Shown here: positions 8,790 through 17,601 of the stretch, one piece after another
How positions within the stretch are numbered: position 1 is the stretch's first letter
How the letters are laid out: each line of letters begins with the position of its first letter
Made by a program: the position numbers and the translations under genes
NCBI GenBank assembly: GCA_963766295.1
Contig: CAVXYW010000002.1
Span: 62,001-126,000, forward strand
DNA from: JBBDRJ01 sp963766295
GTDB taxonomy: Bacteria; Actinomycetota; JAICYB01
Direction: 5' to 3'
Length of the DNA: 64,000 bases
Notes under the pieces: generated by a model
The model's input: the letters and a program-made list of their open reading frames with translations, nothing else
What the model was told of the DNA's origin: nothing
Databases searched by the model: none

Positions 8790-8808
8790 GTTTGCCCGTA
8801 GGGCAAAC
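8790..8808. promoter_or_regulatory. Perfect 19-bp palindrome, probable operator
   Basis: GTTTGCCC-GTA-GGGCAAAC: two perfect 8-bp arms separated by 3 bp, in the 138-bp divergent gap between the SDR operon (start 8762, minus) and the Calx-beta protein (start 8901, plus). This size and symmetry fits a dimeric TetR- or GntR-type regulator. It lies 28 bp upstream of the SDR start, where it could block the promoter. The GC-rich stem with 3-nt loop could alternatively be an RNA hairpin. Confidence 0.5.
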
Positions 8809-8900
8809 GTTGGATTGGGAAGAAATGGCGACGATCGGAGTCGACAGACGGGAGTCGACATGAGCCGAAGCGACGGCGCAGATGTCGTATCGTCGTTCGC

Positions 8901-9659
8901 GTGCGTCTAGGCGTCCGAATATCTGGGTTGGCTCTCGCGATACTTGGTGGCCTGGTCGTGTTGTGGCCCGGGCCTGCGACCGCGTCGTGCCACAGCTTCA
9001 CAGTCGCTGTGAGCCCCGAGACCGTTCGCGAAGGCGAGACCGTTACCGTGACGGTGACGAGGGACGGAGCCGAACAGCCTTCCAGCGTGATCGTCCGCAC
9101 CATCTCGGGATCCGCCTCTTCGCCGAGCGATTTCGAGCGCCTCGACGAAACGGTGCGCTTCGACGACGACACATCACGGGAGATCAAGCTCGCAGTCACC
9201 GACGACGGAGTTGCCGAAGGCGAAGAGACTTTCGGGATCGGTTTGTCCGATCCGTCCGGGTGCGTCCCGGACACCGATTACGCACTCAGCGCGGACGCCA
9301 CCGTAACGATCTTCGACACGGGGGCCCGACCCGAGCAGGTCCGGACCGACACAATCTTTTCCGGGCTCAGTGAGCGCGAGCGTGAATTAGCAGAGGCTGC
9401 GGCACGCCAGGGCTCCGCATCTCCGGAAGCCGGCGGATCGTCATCGTCCGGATCCGGTGGTTCGTCTTCGGCCGGGACTCCCGATTCGCCATCCGGCGCC
9501 ACGGGATCGGCGTTCGCTCCCGGAACGACCGGCTCGGCTAGCGACTCCACCGACCGTGGCAACACGGCTGCGACGGTCACAGCAACCGTTCTGGCCGCCG
9601 TCGCGCTGCTGGCAGGCGCGTGGTTCCTGCGCCGGCGGCATCCGGACGAGAACGTCTAG
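8901..9659 (+). CDS. Secreted Calx-beta domain protein with C-terminal anchor
   Basis: A 252-residue protein from GTG 8901. Residues 1-29 are a signal peptide ending TASC. Residues 30-135 resemble one Calx-beta domain: VSPETVREGETVTVTV, ASSPSDFERLDETVRF and VAEGEETFGIGLSDPSG, a calcium-binding fold common in surface proteins. A Ser/Gly/Thr-rich low-complexity linker (160-215) follows, then a hydrophobic segment (TVTATVLAAVALLAGAWFL) and an RRRHPDENV tail. No sortase motif. Two cysteines (CHSF and SGCVPD) could form a disulfide. Its TAG overlaps the stop of the giant convergent surface protein (9656-9659), hinting at a shared cell-surface role. Confidence 0.85.
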   Translation: MRLGVRISGLALAILGGLVVLWPGPATASCHSFTVAVSPETVREGETVTVTVTRDGAEQPSSVIVRTISGSASSPSDFERLDETVRFDDDTSREIKLAVTDDGVAEGEETFGIGLSDPSGCVPDTDYALSADATVTIFDTGARPEQVRTDTIFSGLSERERELAEAAARQGSASPEAGGSSSSGSGGSSSAGTPDSPSGATGSAFAPGTTGSASDSTDRGNTAATVTATVLAAVALLAGAWFLRRRHPDENV

Positions 9660-12600
9660 CCCGCGAGCCCGGACTGTCCGGTGCTGGGCGAGAGGTTGCC
9701 TGTGCCGTTGAACCGCGCCGCAACGCCACCGACGAGCGATGCGAGCGTCCCGGTGATCTGTGGCGCGCAGGTTGCGACTCCATCCGCATCGGTAACGGCA
9801 GAGCAGAGCACAGTCGAGCCGGAGCGGAAGGACACCCGGTTCCCTTCCAACGGTTGACCGTCACTGCCCAAGGTGAGCCTCGCGCTCACGTTCGGCGTCG
9901 AGGCGAGTACCGGTTCGACCGCCAGCGACGTCGGTGCTTTGCTGATCTTGAGCGTCCCCGGGACATTCACGATCTGGTAGGTGTCGGCGGTGATCCCCGA
10001 ACACGTGATGGGGTAGTTCCCCACGGGAGATGTCTTCTCCGCCGTGCTCGCGCACGTGCGGGTACCGCCGAGAACGTCCGGTCCCTCACCGTTGATGAAT
10101 CCTTGGGAGGTGACCGTGAACTTCGGGTCGGGCGCACCGTACTCTCGCGACTTGTTGTGCGCCTTCACGATCAGCTTCGGCGGGATCCCGACGAACACAG
10201 TCGCATCGTCCGAGTACGGACCGATGCTGGGATTGCCGGCGGCGTCGGTCGCCACTCTTTCGGGCATCGACAGTGTGATCGTGCCTCCGGACGTCACGGG
10301 GACGGTGACGGTGTACTCCACGTTCGATCCCGCGACGTCGTCCGAGCTCGTGGCCACCGGATCACCGTGGGACGCCGTTCCGGAAAGAGACACATCCAAC
10401 ACGTCGAATCCGCTCACCTGCTCTGAGAACAGAACCCGGAAGCGGACGGTCGCTTCTTGCGTCGGATCGGCCTGATCGAGCGCTCTCGAGACCAGCACTT
10501 CCGGGCCCGCGCGGTCCACGGTGACGCTGCGATCGGTGTAATTCGAGGCGGCGCTGAGGTTGCCGGCCCGGTCGGAAGTCGCTCCGGCCGGTAACGCGAC
10601 GTGGAACGTGCCGTCCTCGTTCACCGGTACCTGTAAACGGTAGGACTTTCCGCTGCCCGACAGTTCGAGCGCGCCGACCTCGCCCGATCCCCAGACGAGG
10701 AAGTCGCTCGCCACCAGACCCTCGACCGGCTCCGAGAACTCGACCGCCATCTCCAACGAGTCGCCGTTCGTGGGATCGGCCTGGCCATTGGCCTGATCCA
10801 CCGCCACCGTTGGAACCGTCTGATCGACCTCAACGGAATCCGACGATGCCGCATCGGCGGTGTTGCCGGCGAGGTCGCGGACCCCGCCACCCTTCAGAGC
10901 AACCGAGACGGTGCCATCTGACGTCACGGGCACTGCCAAGACGTAACGCTGGCCCGGCGTCGAGCCGGTCGACCCGACCAACAATGCCGGCTCGCGCGTT
11001 GCCGTCCCCGAAAGCTCGAGATCGTCCAGCGATAAACCGTTCACCGGCTCTGAGAAGTCGAGCGTGAACGTCGCCCCTCGCTCCCGGGTGAGCGCGTCCG
11101 TCGTGCTGGCGATCCTCACCGTCGGTTTTGTGAGGTCGACGATCATGGTGTCCGAGCCGCTCGAGATCGGACGCGCAGCCGCCGTCGTCTTGCGGCCCGC
11201 CCTCGCGGCGCCGGCCGGGATCGAGATTGTCACCGGCCCGTCGGACGTCACGGGCACGGTCACCGCTGCCTGGCTGATGGTGCTTCCCGCGGCGGTGGCC
11301 TCTCCGCGTAACGCAATGACCTGAGCCTTACCGAGTCCTGGCGTTCCGCTGAAGACCAGGTCCGATTCGTCGAATCCCGTGACGAGCTCACCGAACGTCA
11401 CCCGGAAGATCGCGTTCTTGCTCGCGGCGTCGAACCTGATGTTGTCGAGCGTCACGTCCACGGGCGAGAACCCACTCGCGCGTAACACCTCTGAATCCGA
11501 GCCGCCGTCACCATCCGAGGTGGTGAGCGTCACTGGGAACGTGTCGCTTTCTTCCGGCGGCTCTGCGTCCTCCGCGTAGGTGTGCGTCAGCTTGAAGGAG
11601 TATGTGCCGTTGCAGCCTTCGATCTTGTCGAGCGAGACCGTCATCCCGAGGTCAACCTTCTCGTACGGGTTAGTCGTTGGGTCATCGGGGTTAAGGAAGT
11701 TGGGTTTGTGGTTGGCGAACACGTTGTACCCGTTCGACGACGAGGTCGACGTCGCCGGCGCAGGCTCGCCCTGCTTCAATCGGATGCCGCTCGCCGGTCC
11801 GCTGACGACGTTGCCGTCGCCCCAGTCGGCGGTCAGCCCGGGGAATTCGTACGCGCCACCCGGATCGTCGATGCAACCGGTGACGCTCACTTTCTCCTTC
11901 TCGAGGTCGCTCGACGCGATCCGCAGCGTCGGCGCAACGTTGTCGATCTTGAACGACCGATACGCGACGGAAGAAAGCCCTCTCCCATCGAATGCCTCGA
12001 GCTTTACGAGACGCGTCCCGCTGTCGGTCCACGTGACGTTGACCGCGGCGCCTTCCTTCTTCGTCGTGGGGCCGTTGAAGCCCGGCTCATCGGGCAGGGC
12101 GAGCAAGACACAATTGGTCTGGACCGTCGTTGGATCGCTGTTGCGCTGCAGCTCGTCGAGAAACTCCTGCTTCACCGGGCACCCGGTCTCGATCGTCCAG
12201 CGGTAAGTGATCGGGTCGCCGTCCTCGTCTCGGTCTGCATTGATCCCTTCGGCGAAAAGCTTGAGCGTCCCGCCCTCGACCAGGGTCGTCGCTTCAGGTG
12301 GGGGACGACAGATCGTGCCTGCCTTGCGCGTCACGCAATCTGGTCCGCCGTCGTCAATGATGGGAGCGCCGATCGATACAGGCGGAGGTGCATGGTTGAC
12401 AACGTTCTTAAGAGTGAAGCGCCTGCCGTTCTCACCGAGCATGCGGAGCGTGTCGGACAGCGGACAATCCTCCGCTTTCTCGCAGGACTTCAGGGAAGCG
12501 AAATCGCCCCGCTCCGTCGCGAGCGGAGCGTCGTACCACTTGTCCTGCTTGATCAACGCGCGGCGAGGCTTGTAATCCCAATCGAGGTAGTCCAGCGATA

Positions 12601-13858
12601 GCGTCGGTGTGAAACCGTTCTTGTCCTCGTGGACGATCCAACCGCGGTCGAAGTAGATGCGCGTCGATCGGCCCTCGGTATCGCGCTTCACGACCTGGCT
12701 CTCGACGAGCGTTTCTTCGCCGTCGACCTCGCCGGCGAGGGTGTAGTGCTGAACATTGAATCCGCTACCCGTGTACTCGGGCTCGAAGCGGTCGGGGTGC
12801 TCGATGCGCGTCAGAGGGTCGGAGGGGTCGAAGGTGTCGATCACGATCCCCCCGCCGCTAGGCTGCGGCGGGATCTGGGCGAGGAATAGGGCCATCAGGA
12901 CCTTCTTGCCGTCCTCGGTCGCGTGGTAGTCCTTGCGAATGTCGGGGAGCTGGCGCGACGCGGTGAGGTTGTCCTGGAGCTTCTGCGGGAGCTGCAGTTC
13001 CTCGACGATCTGGATGACGAACAAGATGGCACTGACGATCGCCGCGACCACGACGAAGATTGAAAAGCCGCCAAAGATTCCCGCGGCCAGCGAGCCGAAT
13101 GCTGCGACCGTGGGAAACAAGATTCCACCAGATAAGGCAGCCGAAGCCCCAAAAACTCCCCCGACGCCGGCGCCGATGGTGGCGACGACGGTGGCGCTGG
13201 CCCACGCCATTAGCTTGATATCGGCGTCCTTCGGAAGGTCGGGGAAGCCGCCCTTGATGGACCGCGCGACGCCCCACGTCCGGAAATCGTCGAGCGTGGG
13301 CTGGAGCGGACGGGAAGCGGTGATAGGCCCACCCGTATTAGCCTGCGCTCCCGTCCGGCAGCCTAGGCCGCTGTAGTACTCGGGGGCGCTCGGGGGAGTG
13401 TAGCCGCAGCCCCGAGACTTCCAGGTGTTGTACTCATCAATCGCGCCCTGCGCAGCGCTGGCGTTTACGTCGCGTAAGAGGTGCTGGAACCAGCGGTAGT
13501 ACTGCTTGTCGAGCTCGTCGAGCTTGTCGTCCGACGTAGCGATCGTCGCCAGAAGCCGTGCGAACATCAAACCGCGGATCTCGTCGTCGGCCCAGGGTCC
13601 GTTCACCCGCGGGTCATTTGGATCGAGGTCATGCAGCTTGATCAGCGCCTGGCGCGCTTCGGCTTCGATCTTCCCGGGGACGGCGTCGAGGTCCTTATCG
13701 CCGACAGAGCCTGTGATCAGTATGCTCGCCGGTTGCACGTTTTCGAGGTTCTGGTCCGGCCGATCGGGAGCAGCGACCAGCTGGGCGACGAGAGCGGTCC
13801 CAAGGAAAAGGACGACGCAGCGCCGCAACACGCGATGACTAAGTTCGCGGCCGAACAC
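9656..13858 (-). CDS. Giant secreted multi-repeat (Ig-like/MBG) surface protein
   Basis: About 1,400 residues from GTG 13858, chosen because it gives a standard signal peptide (RVLRRCVVLFLGTALVAQLV); an in-frame GTG at 13987 would add 43 residues. After a helical region there is a long glycine/alanine-rich hydrophobic stretch of about 70 residues (roughly residues 215-287). Then come a PKD-like segment (GDPITYRW) and four Bap-type Ig-like repeats of about 95-105 residues, each with a 'FSEPV-G--—DL-LSG' core. One MBG-type domain (REYGAPDPKFTV) and a final Ig-like domain (LASTPNVSARLTLG) follow. The repeats suggest an adhesin or biofilm protein. No C-terminal anchor is visible, so it may be held by the internal hydrophobic region or released. 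Confidence 0.85.
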   Translation of the reverse strand: MFGRELSHRVLRRCVVLFLGTALVAQLVAAPDRPDQNLENVQPASILITGSVGDKDLDAVPGKIEAEARQALIKLHDLDPNDPRVNGPWADDEIRGLMFARLLATIATSDDKLDELDKQYYRWFQHLLRDVNASAAQGAIDEYNTWKSRGCGYTPPSAPEYYSGLGCRTGAQANTGGPITASRPLQPTLDDFRTWGVARSIKGGFPDLPKDADIKLMAWASATVVATIGAGVGGVFGASAALSGGILFPTVAAFGSLAAGIFGGFSIFVVVAAIVSAILFVIQIVEELQLPQKLQDNLTASRQLPDIRKDYHATEDGKKVLMALFLAQIPPQPSGGGIVIDTFDPSDPLTRIEHPDRFEPEYTGSGFNVQHYTLAGEVDGEETLVESQVVKRDTEGRSTRIYFDRGWIVHEDKNGFTPTLSLDYLDWDYKPRRALIKQDKWYDAPLATERGDFASLKSCEKAEDCPLSDTLRMLGENGRRFTLKNVVNHAPPPVSIGAPIIDDGGPDCVTRKAGTICRPPPEATTLVEGGTLKLFAEGINADRDEDGDPITYRWTIETGCPVKQEFLDELQRNSDPTTVQTNCVLLALPDEPGFNGPTTKKEGAAVNVTWTDSGTRLVKLEAFDGRGLSSVAYRSFKIDNVAPTLRIASSDLEKEKVSVTGCIDDPGGAYEFPGLTADWGDGNVVSGPASGIRLKQGEPAPATSTSSSNGYNVFANHKPNFLNPDDPTTNPYEKVDLGMTVSLDKIEGCNGTYSFKLTHTYAEDAEPPEESDTFPVTLTTSDGDGGSDSEVLRASGFSPVDVTLDNIRFDAASKNAIFRVTFGELVTGFDESDLVFSGTPGLGKAQVIALRGEATAAGSTISQAAVTVPVTSDGPVTISIPAGAARAGRKTTAAARPISSGSDTMIVDLTKPTVRIASTTDALTRERGATFTLDFSEPVNGLSLDDLELSGTATREPALLVGSTGSTPGQRYVLAVPVTSDGTVSVALKGGGVRDLAGNTADAASSDSVEVDQTVPTVAVDQANGQADPTNGDSLEMAVEFSEPVEGLVASDFLVWGSGEVGALELSGSGKSYRLQVPVNEDGTFHVALPAGATSDRAGNLSAASNYTDRSVTVDRAGPEVLVSRALDQADPTQEATVRFRVLFSEQVSGFDVLDVSLSGTASHGDPVATSSDDVAGSNVEYTVTVPVTSGGTITLSMPERVATDAAGNPSIGPYSDDATVFVGIPPKLIVKAHNKSREYGAPDPKFTVTSQGFINGEGPDVLGGTRTCASTAEKTSPVGNYPITCSGITADTYQIVNVPGTLKISKAPTSLAVEPVLASTPNVSARLTLGSDGQPLEGNRVSFRSGSTVLCSAVTDADGVATCAPQITGTLASLVGGVAARFNGTGNLSPSTGQSGLAG

Positions 13859-14057
13859 AAGCGAGCGTATGCGCGCGCCCACCGAACGGATCGCCTGCAC
13901 TCCCACCCCCTGGACACGGCCAGTACCGGCCAATGCCCGAACCCCGACAACGAGTTCCAGGCTCTCACAGGGCGAACGGATTCGCACGCTAACCGTTCGG
14001 GCTGCGGACGGCGTCCGGTCCTACGCCGGACGTCAGAGACGAGCCGTGATCAGGACG

Positions 14058-15068
14058 TCAGGGGATGACGAGCATCCCGAGCTCGGCCTCAAGTTGCGGA
14101 CGCGGCTTCGCACCGAGCGACTTGCGCTCCATTCGTCCATTGCGGAAAAGGCCGATCAGCGGGATGGACTGAATGTCGTAGTTCTGAGCGATGTCCGGTG
14201 CTTCGTCGATGTTCAGCTTCACGAACTTGTACGCGTCTCCCCGCATGGCGGCCATCTGCTCGATGACCGGAGCAACCGCGCGGCACGGACCGCACCAGGG
14301 AGCCCAGAAGTCGACGATGACCGGCGTTTCGGATTTCAAGACTTCGTTCTCGAATGTGTCCCTCGTGACGGTCTTTACGAGTCCGTCGTCTTCGGGTTCG
14401 GCAGTTTCTGACAGTTGCGCTTCGATCCCGGACGGCTTCTCTCCGCGTCTTATCTGCTCGAGCCAGTCGAATGCATCTCGCGCGCTTTCCGGGATGACGT
14501 TGTGCTCCATCGGGTACTCGCGATAGACGAGCGGGACGTTGTGTTCCTTGAGCAAGTCGACGGTCGCTCGCGCTCTGTCGATGGTGACCATCGGGTCTCG
14601 CGTCCCGTGCTGCACAAGAACGGGTGGAAGCTCACCCGACCAGTCGAGTGCCACGGGACCTTCGGGCGGCAGGAAACCGCTCATGACGAGAACGCCGGCC
14701 GGTCGCGCTTTCGCGCTTTCGCGGAACGTGTGCATGAGCGACATCGCGCCGCCCATCGAAAATCCACCGACGACCATCTCGTCCCGCTTGAGCCCGTACT
14801 GGTCGACCGATTCGTCGATCAACTCGTCGATGGCTTCCAGCGAGGAACCCATCGTGGGAGCGGCGAGGCCAGGAGAATCCATCTTGAACCATGCGTAGCC
14901 GGGTCCGTAGGCGTACGGCGCGCGCGGGGAAACCGTTACGAAATGACCTTCGGGGTCGATGATGGGAGCCAGGCCAGCGAGATCCTGCTCGTTTGAACCA
15001 AGTCCGTGCAGAAGGAGAAGTAGTCGCTCAGCGTTGTCGCCGCGAACGATTTTTGTTGTTAGTCCCAT
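14058..15068 (-). CDS. Esterase/phospholipase-thioredoxin fusion protein
   Basis: A 336-residue two-domain protein. Residues 1-210 are a carboxylesterase/phospholipase-type alpha/beta hydrolase: oxyanion LLHGLGSNEQDL, nucleophile Ser104 in GGFSMGGA, Asp158 in GTRDPMV and His189 in PMEHNV. After a short acidic linker, residues 230-336 form a complete thioredoxin with WCGPC (258-262), the cis-Pro region SIPL and FRNGRMERKSLGA. No signal peptide, so cytoplasmic. Thioredoxin would reduce disulfides and the hydrolase would cleave esters, perhaps acyl-thioesters or lipids; the fusion suggests redox-coupled deacylation (inference). ATG 15068 is divergent from the MFS gene. Confidence 0.92.
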   Translation of the reverse strand: MGLTTKIVRGDNAERLLLLLHGLGSNEQDLAGLAPIIDPEGHFVTVSPRAPYAYGPGYAWFKMDSPGLAAPTMGSSLEAIDELIDESVDQYGLKRDEMVVGGFSMGGAMSLMHTFRESAKARPAGVLVMSGFLPPEGPVALDWSGELPPVLVQHGTRDPMVTIDRARATVDLLKEHNVPLVYREYPMEHNVIPESARDAFDWLEQIRRGEKPSGIEAQLSETAEPEDDGLVKTVTRDTFENEVLKSETPVIVDFWAPWCGPCRAVAPVIEQMAAMRGDAYKFVKLNIDEAPDIAQNYDIQSIPLIGLFRNGRMERKSLGAKPRPQLEAELGMLVIP

Positions 15069-15134
15069 AATTCTCCGATAGGCGTACCGAGGATAGCCAC
15101 TAAAATCTCAACACGAATCGGAGCTGCTAATTCC

Positions 15135-16370
15135 ATGGCTTTAGGGGCACATAGCAGGACGGATCCTAGGCTCGGCACCCGAGCGTTGTTCCTCGCCGTC
15201 GCCTTGGGGACGACCAGCTACGTTGCGTCGGTAACGGTGGCGCCGTTGGTGGGCGAGGACCTGACGAACTCGAAGATCCTTTCAGGCTTCCCGTGGACCG
15301 CCGCCATCCTCGGTACCGGCCTCGGTTCGGTGTTGCTGGCCCAGCTGATGGCTCGCCGCGGACGAGGGCCGGGCCTGGCGCTCGGCTTCGCGATCGGAGC
15401 AGTCGGAGCACTGGTGTCGACGCTCGCGATCGTGAACGACCAATTCGTCCTCTTCGTCTTTGGAGTTCTTCTTATGGGCGGTGCCAACGCGTCCAATTAC
15501 CTTGCTCGTTACGCCGCTGCCGACCTCTATCCGCCCGAACGCCGGGCTTCCGGCATCGGTATGGTCGTTTGGGCGGGAACCGTCGGCGGGGTTGGTGGAC
15601 CGGCTCTGCTCTCTCCATCGGGAAGTGCGGCGGTTGACTTCGAATTGCCGCGACTTGCGGGACCGTTCGTCCTGTGCGTGATCGGTTCGGCGATCGCTGC
15701 GCTGGCGCTGGTCGTGCTTCTCCGGATCAAGCGCGGCGTCTTCGCCCCACACGACACTCAGGGTGCACCGAGCGGACGGAAACTTACCGAACTGTGGCGG
15801 GCGCCTCGGGCGCAGGCGGCGCTCATCTCCCTTGCCGTGGCGCAGACGGTGATGACTCTGATCATGGCGATGACGCCGCTGCATCTCCGAGATACGGGAC
15901 ACGGTCTGAGCGCCGTCGGTTGGGTGATCGGCATCCACGTCTTCGGGATGTTCGGGCTCTCACCGGTGTCCGGAAGATTGACCGATCGTTTCGGCGCCAT
16001 CCGCGTCGTGCTTATGGGATTCGCGATGTTGATGGCCTCGGCTTTTCTGGCTGCGGGCATGCCACATCACGCCGGAACGCTGCTGATCATCCCTCTTTTC
16101 TTGCTCGGCTTCGGATGGAGCCTGGCTTTCGTGGCTGGGAGCGCGATGCTCACCGAAGGGCTCGCGTTCAGCGACCGCGCGCGACTCCAGGGTGCGACTG
16201 ATTTCGTCGTGTGGACGTCCGCCGCGATCGCAGGTTTGGGCTCGGGTGTCCTCGTCGGTGTGTTCAGCTATGCGCTGCTCTGTGTTGTTGGGGCCATCCT
16301 TGTTGTCGCGCCGATAGTGTTGATAACGTCGCGGCGGCGTTCGCTGTACGCTCCCGCCGCCCCCGCATAA
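15135..16370 (+). CDS. MFS transporter
   Basis: A 411-residue polytopic protein with about 12 hydrophobic segments in two six-helix halves separated by a charged loop (RIKRGVFAPHDTQGAPSGRKL). It has the MFS-type loop motif between helices 2 and 3 (ARRGRGPGLALG) and a second copy after helix 8 (GRLTDRFGAIRVVL). It is a probable proton-coupled exporter in the inner membrane; substrate cannot be inferred. A TAAAAT at 15101-15106 is a possible -10 element in the divergent gap. The GNAT gene starts 5 bp after the stop, suggesting co-transcription. Confidence 0.9.
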   Translation: MALGAHSRTDPRLGTRALFLAVALGTTSYVASVTVAPLVGEDLTNSKILSGFPWTAAILGTGLGSVLLAQLMARRGRGPGLALGFAIGAVGALVSTLAIVNDQFVLFVFGVLLMGGANASNYLARYAAADLYPPERRASGIGMVVWAGTVGGVGGPALLSPSGSAAVDFELPRLAGPFVLCVIGSAIAALALVVLLRIKRGVFAPHDTQGAPSGRKLTELWRAPRAQAALISLAVAQTVMTLIMAMTPLHLRDTGHGLSAVGWVIGIHVFGMFGLSPVSGRLTDRFGAIRVVLMGFAMLMASAFLAAGMPHHAGTLLIIPLFLLGFGWSLAFVAGSAMLTEGLAFSDRARLQGATDFVVWTSAAIAGLGSGVLVGVFSYALLCVVGAILVVAPIVLITSRRRSLYAPAAPA

Positions 16371-16374
16371 CACC

Positions 16375-17055
16375 TTGTCCGACCACGTTCTCGACAACGC
16401 TGTCTGGTATTCGATCGACGGTCCTCATCGCGAACTCGCTGAGTTGTACCGATCGGCCGGCCGCTTTCATCCCGACGTGGCGCCTTTCGCAGCCTTGCGC
16501 GAACCGACTGCTGACGCTTGGGACGACCTTGCGCAGCTCACCGGTGACGACGGATTTGCGTGCCTCTTCGCAACCACGGTTTCGGTGCCGGCGGGTTGGG
16601 AACGATTGGGGAGCGTTCCCGCGATCCAGATGACTTCGGACGACGTCGTGACGAAGTCTTCGAGTTTCGAGTTCGTCGATCTCTGTGCCGTAGATGTTCC
16701 CGAGATGCTCGACCTCGTCGCCGAAGCTCAGCCCGGTCCGTTCGGACCGCGAACGATCGAGCTCGGCGACTACATCGGACACCGCGTCGACGGCCGGCTC
16801 GTTGCGATGGCCGGCGAAAGATTGCGTTCGGGTGTGTACACGGAGATCAGTGCCGTCTCCACGGCCAACGAATTTCGCGGACGGGGATTGGCGACGGCAC
16901 TGATGTTCGAGTTGATCGATCGCATCCGCAGTCGTGGAGAGACGCCGTACCTGAACCTTGCGGCATCGAACACAAACGCACTGCGCCTGTACGAAGCGCT
17001 CGGTTTCAAGGTGCGAACGGATTCGGAGGTGGTCTTTCTCCGTCCGCCGAAGTAA
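16375..17055 (+). CDS. GNAT-family N-acetyltransferase
   Basis: A 226-residue protein from TTG 16375, 5 bp after the MFS stop. The C-terminal 90 residues carry the acetyl-CoA-binding GNAT core: TEISAVSTANEFRGRGLA (the R-x-x-G-x-G/A loop) and later LNLAASNTNALRLYEALGF. The N-terminal part is typical of GNATs with an extra diverged domain (FR47-like). It should transfer an acetyl group from acetyl-CoA to an amine; the acceptor is unknown. The tight spacing suggests modification and export of the same small molecule, such as a resistance module (inference). Confidence 0.88.
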   Translation: MSDHVLDNAVWYSIDGPHRELAELYRSAGRFHPDVAPFAALREPTADAWDDLAQLTGDDGFACLFATTVSVPAGWERLGSVPAIQMTSDDVVTKSSSFEFVDLCAVDVPEMLDLVAEAQPGPFGPRTIELGDYIGHRVDGRLVAMAGERLRSGVYTEISAVSTANEFRGRGLATALMFELIDRIRSRGETPYLNLAASNTNALRLYEALGFKVRTDSEVVFLRPPK

Positions 17056-17119
17056 GGACTCCGGAACGGCTTCGCCGAATCGGAGCTCATGCCGTGTCGC
17101 TACCGCTCCACGGTGAGGG

Positions 17120-17515
17120 CTACTTCTTCTCGAAATCGAGCGCGCATGAGTTGATGCAGTAACGCAGACCGGTCGGGTTGGGGCCGTCCGGGAAGACGTG
17201 ACCCAGATGCGATCCGCACTTGCGGCACAGCACTTCCGTCCGGACCATGCCGTGGCTGGAGTCGTCCCGCGTCTCGATGTTCTCGGCGATCGCCGGCTCG
17301 AAAAAGCTCGGCCAGCCCGTTCCTGATTCGAACTTCGTGTCCGAGCTGAAGAGTTCGGCCTTGCATGCGCCGCAGTGGTACATCCCGGTGTCTTTGTTAT
17401 GGACGTACTCACCGGTGAAGGGCGCCTCCGTTCCGGCCTGGCGCAGGATCTCGTACTGCTCGGGAGTCAGCTCCTCCCGCCACTCCTCTTCGGTCTTCTC
17501 TATCTGTCTGCTCAT
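17120..17515 (-). CDS. msrB: Peptide-methionine (R)-S-oxide reductase
   Basis: A 131-residue single-domain MsrB that reduces methionine-R-sulfoxide in proteins using thioredoxin. Zinc cysteines are in CGAC (48, 51) and CRKC (97, 100), GTGWPSF is the substrate loop, and the catalytic Cys120 lies in RYCINSCALDF, with His103 and His106 in GSHLGHVF. Length is standard. ATG at 17513-17515; divergent from the FAD oxidase. No signal peptide, so cytoplasmic. Confidence 0.97.
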   Translation of the reverse strand: MSRQIEKTEEEWREELTPEQYEILRQAGTEAPFTGEYVHNKDTGMYHCGACKAELFSSDTKFESGTGWPSFFEPAIAENIETRDDSSHGMVRTEVLCRKCGSHLGHVFPDGPNPTGLRYCINSCALDFEKK

Positions 17516-17601
17516 GGCATCCAGGCTAACCCGGAGCCCTGCGGCTGTTGTTCCCGTTGTCGTGTGGCAAACTCGACCTCAAGGCCGCAAGGAGTCTGTG
17601 A

